Of a stretch of DNA of 64,000 nt, positions 59,497 through 64,000 are shown in pieces; within the stretch, counting starts at the first letter, position 1; every line of letters starts with the position of its first letter. The DNA is taken from contig NZ_MKIE01000002.1 in the NCBI RefSeq assembly GCF_001855385.1, forward strand, positions 248,001-312,000, in the 5' to 3' direction. Below the pieces are notes generated by a model that was not told where the DNA came from, did no database searches, and saw only the letters and a program-made list of their open reading frames with translations. This stretch comes from Andreesenia angusta (lineage in GTDB: Bacteria; Bacillota; Clostridia; Tissierellales; Gottschalkiaceae). The position numbers and the translations under genes are program-made.

Positions 59497-60441
59497 TCAT
59501 CTCTCCATCTCTCTCTTACCCATATATGCGACCCCCACTCCGTTGTCTGTGGAGAGCTCTGCACCGGGAAAGAGTATCTCTATTCCGCTCCTGTCCCCGT
59601 AGTCTGTGATTCTGCTTCTGACCGTGGAATTTGAAGACACTCCGCCCACCATGTAGACCCTCTTTATGCCAGTCTTTTCAACGGCGTTTAGCAGAAGCTC
59701 CTCTAACACCTTGGAGACGTATTCAAAAATCGTCTTGGATATGTCCTCCACAGAGTGCTCTCCACTGTCTATGGCTCTGTAAAGCTCCGTCTCGACTCCT
59801 GATAAATTTATCCAGGTCCCGTCTATTGATTTTGAGAGCTTTATTCCTAAAACCTCTCCTTTGACAGAGTAGCTGTCCAGCTCTTTTCCGGCGGGAAACT
59901 TCAGTCCAAGCTTGACCCCTGCCCTGTCTACAAGTTGCCCTATGCTTATGTCTTTCGTTCCGCCTACTATGTCTATTTTTAGCTTTCCATCATTTTCTAC
60001 TTTCAGTATCTCTGTAGTTCCTCCCGATATATGTACCGCCAAGAATGCTCCTGGCCTTTCGTCTGCAATCAGTATGCTGCCTATATGCCCTTCCTGATGC
60101 GAGCAGCTGCTGTACTTCACTCCTAGCAGCTTTGAAATAAGAACAGCCTGTCCTTCTCCAAATAAAAAAACAGGCATATAAGAGTCCTCCCTATCTCTGG
60201 GCTTTGTGCTTGCAGATACAGAGACTATCTTCTTCAAGTCCACCGCATTCGATATATTCTCCATAAGTTCCGGGAAGTTCAGCATATGCTGAAATATGGC
60301 CTCCTGCTGTCTAAGCCCTCTGTTTCCCCGCTTCACTTCAAGGAGCTTTCGCTCGTTGCAGACTATGTTGTTGTCTTGATCTACAATACCTATAGAAGTG
60401 GTATATGCGCTAGTGTCTATCCCAAGGTAGTACTTAGTCAT
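59497..60441 (-). CDS. TsaD/Kae1 paralogue (O-sialoglycoprotein endopeptidase-like)
   Basis: The 314-residue product belongs to the ASKHA fold family of TsaD, which makes t6A in tRNA, but it looks like a paralogue: the N-terminus LGIDTSAYTTSIGIVD, the metal motif HQEGH in SSCSHQEGHIGS, VHISGGTTEIL and VGGVSSNST. The true TsaD has a different surround, such as HHxEAH. It probably does not replace TsaD. It overlaps nusB by eight bases and lies right before xseA, a placement shared by other Clostridia. Confidence 0.85.
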   Translation of the reverse strand: MTKYYLGIDTSAYTTSIGIVDQDNNIVCNERKLLEVKRGNRGLRQQEAIFQHMLNFPELMENISNAVDLKKIVSVSASTKPRDREDSYMPVFLFGEGQAVLISKLLGVKYSSCSHQEGHIGSILIADERPGAFLAVHISGGTTEILKVENDGKLKIDIVGGTKDISIGQLVDRAGVKLGLKFPAGKELDSYSVKGEVLGIKLSKSIDGTWINLSGVETELYRAIDSGEHSVEDISKTIFEYVSKVLEELLLNAVEKTGIKRVYMVGGVSSNSTVRSRITDYGDRSGIEILFPGAELSTDNGVGVAYMGKREMER

Positions 60442-60844
60442 CTGTACCGCTCATTTCCTTTGCATAGGCTCCAAGCAGTCCATTTATAAACTTACTTGAG
60501 TCAGCTGTGCTGTACTTTTTAGCTATCTCTATAGCTTCGTTTATCGAGACCTGCATAGGTATGTCCTCTATGTGCATCATCTCGTAGATCGCTATCCTTA
60601 AAATAGATAGATCGACTTTAGGAAGCCTGCTGAGCTTCCAAGACTTAGAGTACTTCTCTATAATTGCATCTATTTCCTCTAGTTTTTCCGAAACCCCTCT
60701 CACGAGCCCCTCGATATAGGCTGAATCCGCCTCACCTAACGACTCTTCTTCGTTTATATTCACGTTGTCTAAGTCATATTCTCCGTTCAGCTCCATCTGA
60801 AACAGTGTTTTCATTGCAGTCTCTCTCGCTGTCTTTCTGCTCAT
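60434..60844 (-). CDS. nusB: Transcription antitermination factor NusB
   Basis: The 136-residue product binds boxA RNA with S10 to help rRNA transcription. It has the RNA-binding N-terminus RKTARETAMKTLFQMEL and the helical bundle VDLSILRIAIYEMM and VSINEAIEIAKKYS. I start it at ATG 60844, behind GGAGGAAAT. It overlaps the TsaD-like gene. Confidence 0.95.
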   Translation of the reverse strand: MSRKTARETAMKTLFQMELNGEYDLDNVNINEEESLGEADSAYIEGLVRGVSEKLEEIDAIIEKYSKSWKLSRLPKVDLSILRIAIYEMMHIEDIPMQVSINEAIEIAKKYSTADSSKFINGLLGAYAKEMSGTDD

Positions 60845-60883
60845 ATATTTCCTCCACTTTAAGTATTTAACTGACATTTAATT

Positions 60884-60908
60884 AACCCCCTGAACATTTC
60901 AGAGGGTT
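60884..60908. terminator. Hairpin between asp23 and nusB
   Basis: AACCCCCTGAA pairs with TTCAGAGGGTT around a three-base loop, with one mismatch. The T-rich tail is on the plus strand; on the minus strand it is weak. So it may only attenuate transcription from asp23 into nusB, or is a plus-strand terminator. Confidence 0.5.
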
Positions 60909-60921
60909 TCTTTATTTAAGC

Positions 60922-61314
60922 TTATTGTTCTTGGCTCTCCTCTTTGGATTCCTTCTCTATATTGACGCCTTGCACGTTTATATTCACTTCGGCAACGTCT
61001 AGTCCTGTCATGGCTTCTACCTCACGTTTTACAGCTTCCTGTATGTTCCATGCAACTTCTGGTATCTTAGCACCGTATTCAACTATTATATAGAGGTCTA
61101 TCGATGTCTCCACATCTCCAACTTGCACTTTAACTCCCTTTGAGAAGTTCTTTCTTCCAAGCATATCTCCTATCCCACCGGCTATTCCACCGCTCATGCC
61201 TGCAACCCCAGATACTTCCATAGCTGCAATCCCGGCTATCGTTCCTACGACTTCATCCGATATCTTTATCTGTCCGTAGTCTTCTGCATATTCTTCTCTA
61301 TCTATATCTGACAA
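60922..61314 (-). CDS. Asp23/Gls24 family protein
   Basis: The 130-residue product belongs to the Asp23/Gls24 family (YqhY and relatives): IKISDEVVGTIAGIAAMEV, VQVGDVETSIDLYIIVEYG, IPEVAWNIQEAVKREVEAMTGLDV and VNINVQGV. In Firmicutes the gene stands before nusB, as here, and is linked to envelope or lipid homeostasis. I start it at TTG 61314 behind GGGAGGTG; the longer ATG start lacks a site. Confidence 0.93.
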   Translation of the reverse strand: MSDIDREEYAEDYGQIKISDEVVGTIAGIAAMEVSGVAGMSGGIAGGIGDMLGRKNFSKGVKVQVGDVETSIDLYIIVEYGAKIPEVAWNIQEAVKREVEAMTGLDVAEVNINVQGVNIEKESKEESQEQ

Positions 61315-61384
61315 TCTTAACACCTCCCAAACATAATACAATTATATCAAAATGCTATTGCTTTTACAATTCAGTTCGCGCAGT

Positions 61385-61416
61385 AAAAAACAAGCTTATA
61401 CAGTTTCCTGTATAAG
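61385..61416 (-). terminator. Terminator after the CD1247-like gene
   Basis: On the minus strand GGCTTATACAG-GAAA-CTGTATAAGCT is followed by GTTTTTT. It lies about ten bases past the upstream stop codon. Confidence 0.9.
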
Positions 61417-61426
61417 CCTATTTAAA

Positions 61427-61810
61427 CTAAATCTCTATCTTCTCTTCGCAGTTAGGACAGAAAACCTCTCCGTCGTCTATAAGCTCGCGGTCTACAGATA
61501 TCTCCTCTCCGCAGCTTGGACAAACAAGCTCAATATATTCGAAATCCTCGTCGTCATAGTAGTCGTCTTCATCGTCATCTTCGTCGTAGACTATGTCCTC
61601 CATCTCAGACAGATCTTCGTCTATGATTTCCACATAGCTGCTTATCTCCTCGATTTCCTCTGTGTTCTCGTTTATGGCATCAACCATATCCTCCATGACC
61701 ACTATCATACTCTTTAAAAGCTTTCCTTCTTTGGTGCTGTCGTCTATCTCTAGACCCTCAGCTAGCCCTCTTAAATAGGCCACTTTTTCATATAAGTATT
61801 GCACGGACAT
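61427..61810 (-). CDS. CD1247 N-terminal domain protein with acidic region and zinc ribbon
   Basis: The 127-residue product has the N-terminal SVQYLYEKVAYLRGLAEGL known from CD1247-like proteins of Clostridia, a long acidic stretch (YDEDDDEDDYYDDEDFE) and a C-terminal zinc ribbon (CPSCGEEI, CPNCEEKI). The ribosome site AAAGGAG fits ATG 61810. It lies between efp and asp23 in the same order as in other Clostridia. The function is unknown; zinc ribbon and acidic arm suggest contact with a nucleic acid machine. Confidence 0.88.
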   Translation of the reverse strand: MSVQYLYEKVAYLRGLAEGLEIDDSTKEGKLLKSMIVVMEDMVDAINENTEEIEEISSYVEIIDEDLSEMEDIVYDEDDDEDDYYDDEDFEYIELVCPSCGEEISVDRELIDDGEVFCPNCEEKIEI

Positions 61811-61859
61811 CCACTCCTTTCGAATTTTATTGACTTCTCCGTCCATAGGTATCTATACC

Positions 61860-62417
61860 CTAAGCTCTAGAGAGATATTCATTACTTCTTGTATCTACTT
61901 TTATTATTTCCCCAACGTTTATGAAAAGAGGAACCTGAACTACAGCTCCAGTCTCAAGCTCTGCCGGCTTTGTAGCTCCTGTGGCAGTGTCTCCCTTTAC
62001 TCCCGGCTCTGTGTGTACAACTTCAAGCTCTACAAAGTTAGGGGGCTGAACGTCGAATGCATCTCCTTTGAAGAATCTTATAACTGCCGAGTCGTTCTCC
62101 TTCAGATACTTTATAGCTTCTTCCACTTTAGAGTAGTCTAGTGGTATCTGGTCATAAGTCTCGTTGTCCATAAAGTAGTAAAGCTCTCCGTCTGAATATA
62201 AGTACTGCATCTCTTTAGTCTCTATATGAGCCTTAGGATATTTGTCGTTTGGATTGAAAGTGTTCTCTCTTGTAGTCCCTGTCTTTATGTTCTTTATCTT
62301 TGTTCTGACGAAAGCCGCTCCCTTTCCTGGCTTAACGTGTTGGAAGTCTATTATCTGATAAACTTCTCCATCCATTTCAAATGTAATTCCCTTTTTAAAA
62401 TCACCTGCTGAAATCAT
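61860..62417 (-). CDS. efp: Elongation factor P
   Basis: The 185-residue product helps the ribosome through proline runs. It begins with [20 protein letters not shown] and has the loop [13 protein letters not shown] with the lysine that many bacteria modify, and the C-terminal [18 protein letters not shown]-type OB domain. Length is normal. It lies just left of the pilus genes. Confidence 0.97.
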   Translation of the reverse strand: MISAGDFKKGITFEMDGEVYQIIDFQHVKPGKGAAFVRTKIKNIKTGTTRENTFNPNDKYPKAHIETKEMQYLYSDGELYYFMDNETYDQIPLDYSKVEEAIKYLKENDSAVIRFFKGDAFDVQPPNFVELEVVHTEPGVKGDTATGATKPAELETGAVVQVPLFINVGEIIKVDTRSNEYLSRA

Positions 62418-62506
62418 TCTGCTTCCTCCTATTTCTTCGTTTATCTTTAGAAAAAGTTCTGTGAATATGATACCACAGTTTAGAGGCTTTGGACAGAAAA
62501 ATTATC

Positions 62507-62998
62507 TTAAATGGGCTTGCTTGGACTCGCTGTGACTCGCACTCTGTTCGAAACTGGAACTATAGTTATATAGAGACTCTCTTTTTTCTTTCTGTCTAAG
62601 ATCTTTATAGTCATATCTTCTTTCTTAAGCTTTAAATCCCCGTTCTTCTGAAAACTCATATTCGCAGGCACTCTTGCAAACTCTACACTTTCAGGGTATT
62701 TGACCTCTTTCTCAACCTCTATGTTCTCTTGTCTATTTCTGAGCACAGTGTAGCCGTCTCTTTCAAATGTGATCGAGTATGAGTTCGGACTGTAGTGAGT
62801 CATGGCCATGCAGGACTCCAAGTCTCCAGCCAACGATTCCGTAGAGCGCAGAAGCTCCTGTCTAGTGGGAGCGATCAAGGCCGACCCAACCATCCCCAGT
62901 ATCCCCATTATGGCCAGCACTATGGCCAGTTCAAGCAGAGTATAGCCTCTACTGCTGTTTGACGCTTTTCTGGTTTTTAAAGTAGATGGTCTTTTCAA
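62507..62998 (-). CDS. Type IV pilus/pseudopilus prepilin (GspH-like)
   Basis: The 163-residue product has a basic leader ending in Gly followed by YTLLELAIVLAIMGILG, the classic prepilin cleavage and membrane helix with the Glu at +5. After it comes a small beta-rich domain (SITFERDGYTVLRN, MTIKILDRKKKE), as in minor pilins. I start it at TTG 62998 behind GGAGG. It overlaps the upstream pilin gene by 50 bases, so they are coupled. Confidence 0.9.
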   Translation of the reverse strand: MKRPSTLKTRKASNSSRGYTLLELAIVLAIMGILGMVGSALIAPTRQELLRSTESLAGDLESCMAMTHYSPNSYSITFERDGYTVLRNRQENIEVEKEVKYPESVEFARVPANMSFQKNGDLKLKKEDMTIKILDRKKKESLYITIVPVSNRVRVTASPSKPI

Positions 62999-63515
62999 AT
63001 TCCGCACCTCCAGTCTTAGATGTGTTCTCGAATGTAAACCTGAGTCCTGAAGCTTCTCTGAAATTACATCCCTCTGGCAGTGGTTCTAAGTACAGATTGT
63101 CTATACCACTTCCGCACTCCATCTTTCCCGAAACACTCTCAGATCCCTTTTCATACCTCATAACTCTCCTGCCATCTCGGTTTGGAGCACTCATGTAGAT
63201 CGAAAATCTCTCTTTATTCTCTTCCAAACTCGCCATAATCATATAGAGCTCCACTTTGCAGCTCCTGTCTGTCACATCTTCGTATACAGCTGTGCCCCCT
63301 AACTTGCCTTTTACAACTTCCACCCCGGATTTACTCTCTAGATTCCGCTCTAGAAACAACATCACGCTTCTGTAGTGGCTACCCGAGTTCACAAGCTCTC
63401 TCGTCTCTCTGCTAAACCCGAGTCCAAAGCCTAGAAAGCCCGATATCATCAAAGTCACTATGCACAGTATCGCCATAGAGATTACAAGCTCCAAGAGTGT
63501 ATAACCTTTCTCCAT
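62949..63515 (-). CDS. Type IV pilus minor prepilin
   Basis: The 188-residue product starts MEKGYTLLELVISMAILC, a prepilin leader of four residues before the cleavage glycine and a helix with Glu at +5. The rest is a beta-rich domain, like PilW/GspJ-type minor pilins. GGAGGCTGCGGAA precedes the ATG. It overlaps the next pilin gene and follows the partial upstream gene by 12 bases. Confidence 0.9.
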   Translation of the reverse strand: MEKGYTLLELVISMAILCIVTLMISGFLGFGLGFSRETRELVNSGSHYRSVMLFLERNLESKSGVEVVKGKLGGTAVYEDVTDRSCKVELYMIMASLEENKERFSIYMSAPNRDGRRVMRYEKGSESVSGKMECGSGIDNLYLEPLPEGCNFREASGLRFTFENTSKTGGAEFEKTIYFKNQKSVKQQ

Positions 63516-63527
63516 TTCCGCAGCCTC

Positions 63528-64000
63528 CTAAACGCTTTTCTTTTGGACTCTCACTTTTCCCGCAGCCGCATTTCCGCTTGCAGCCTCCCTGTACAGCGGG
63601 TACTCCAGCACTATGCAGACAGGCGACCCTAAGTGCCCGACCTCGTCTTTTTCATCTTTCAGATTATACTTCACTTCATAGGCTCTGCTGTACCTGGACT
63701 CAGATACATCTTCCAGGCTATTTTCTTTCCTTGTGACCTCCGCCGATAGGTGTTTGCTTTTTAACCTGTAGCTGTACTCTCTCTCAAACGGCTCTACAAA
63801 CCCCTCTATATAGGCTATGTCTCTAGACTTTGCTCCCCCAGGCACGCTTATATTCCTGGACATGTAGTACTCAATTCTCTGCATATATACAGCCTCCAAA
63901 TCCTCCGCCGACATAGACTCTCGCCCAGCCAAAGCCTCCACGTACCTCAAGGACTCCTCTATGGACTTTTCCATCAAAGCATATCCTATTAGCTTAACCT
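63528..64000 (-). CDS. Pilus assembly protein, C-terminal part (partial)
   Basis: The frame stays open to the right edge, so the N-terminus lies outside. The visible part starts VKLIGYALMEKSIEESLRYV, the place where PilX-type pilus proteins follow their membrane helix with a charged helix. A later beta-rich part (KYNLKDEKDEVGH, VCIVLEYPLY) follows. Position and form suggest a PilX-like minor protein in the pilin operon; the missing start prevents certainty. Confidence 0.65.
   Translation of the reverse strand, partial: VKLIGYALMEKSIEESLRYVEALAGRESMSAEDLEAVYMQRIEYYMSRNISVPGGAKSRDIAYIEGFVEPFEREYSYRLKSKHLSAEVTRKENSLEDVSESRYSRAYEVKYNLKDEKDEVGHLGSPVCIVLEYPLYREAASGNAAAGKVRVQKKSV

Noticed and set aside
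61560-61640. Repeat element in the GAT/GAC-rich stretch
   Set aside because: It is codon repetition for an acidic tract in the CD1247-like protein.
63528-63977. A complete gene starting at ATG 63974 or TTG 63977
   Set aside because: The frame is open to the window edge, no ribosome site precedes these codons, and the product would begin where related pilus proteins are already past their membrane helix.

Overview
The window looks like a chromosome segment of an anaerobic Clostridia-class Firmicute. Several things point there: strong AGGAGG-type ribosome sites, frequent TTG starts, heavy use of ATA and AGA codons, an IspH-S1 fusion gene, a 2-oxoacid:ferredoxin oxidoreductase, Asp23, a CD1247-like protein and ScpAB. 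I cannot name the species. Two regions stand out: a prophage that fills the first 15.5 kb, and a long, almost entirely minus-strand run of housekeeping genes from 17.4 kb to the right edge. No stretch over 300 bases lacks a gene.

Prophage (1 to about 15,541; the left end lies outside). Reading leftward from a divergent lysogeny switch at 12.2 kb, the early operon holds three small genes, a structured intergenic region, an HUH-type replication initiator, a winged-helix initiator-like protein, RecU, several small unknowns, a 29-residue membrane peptide, YopX, MazG, ParA, ParB fused to a deoxyribosyltransferase-like domain, and a late activator of ArpU/RinA type. An activator-type promoter and a leader terminator then precede HNH nuclease, a possible cos region, TerS, TerL and the HK97-type portal, which runs off the left edge. 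Rightward from the switch lie the repressor, a surface-protein cargo gene and a large serine recombinase. Just past the recombinase is the first 44 codons of miaB, cut at its first cluster cysteine. The prophage therefore sits inside miaB, and the rest of miaB should lie beyond the left prophage end.

From 15.7 to 31.7 kb: a small membrane protein, a DHFR-like protein and a lipoprotein (plus strand); then KorAB, KatG and transketolase; two small unknowns; a small plus-strand gene and an aminotransferase; a PC4-like protein with a MocR regulator; and three tandem M42 peptidase genes, the middle one lacking most metal-site residues.

From 31.7 to 43.7 kb: CheR, IspH-S1, PlsC, Cmk, a BaiN-like flavoprotein, a histidine phosphatase, a thioredoxin-like protein, a secreted polysaccharide deacetylase, an RpiR regulator, SurE, RluB, ScpB, ScpA and an M50 protease.

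From 43.8 to 62.4 kb: nucleoside phosphorylases; a XerD-like protein missing several catalytic residues; a Nudix hydrolase; DUF3866; a MraY-like transferase; a GT2 glycosyltransferase; SteB and SteA; RecN, ArgR, TlyA, Dxs, IspA, XseB, XseA; a TsaD paralogue; NusB, Asp23, a CD1247-like protein and EF-P. The order TlyA, RecN, SteA, SteB, Nudix, XerD, ScpA/ScpB, RluB, Cmk recalls the Mycobacterium tuberculosis Rv1694 to Rv1712 region. The right edge enters a type IV pilus or pseudopilus gene cluster.
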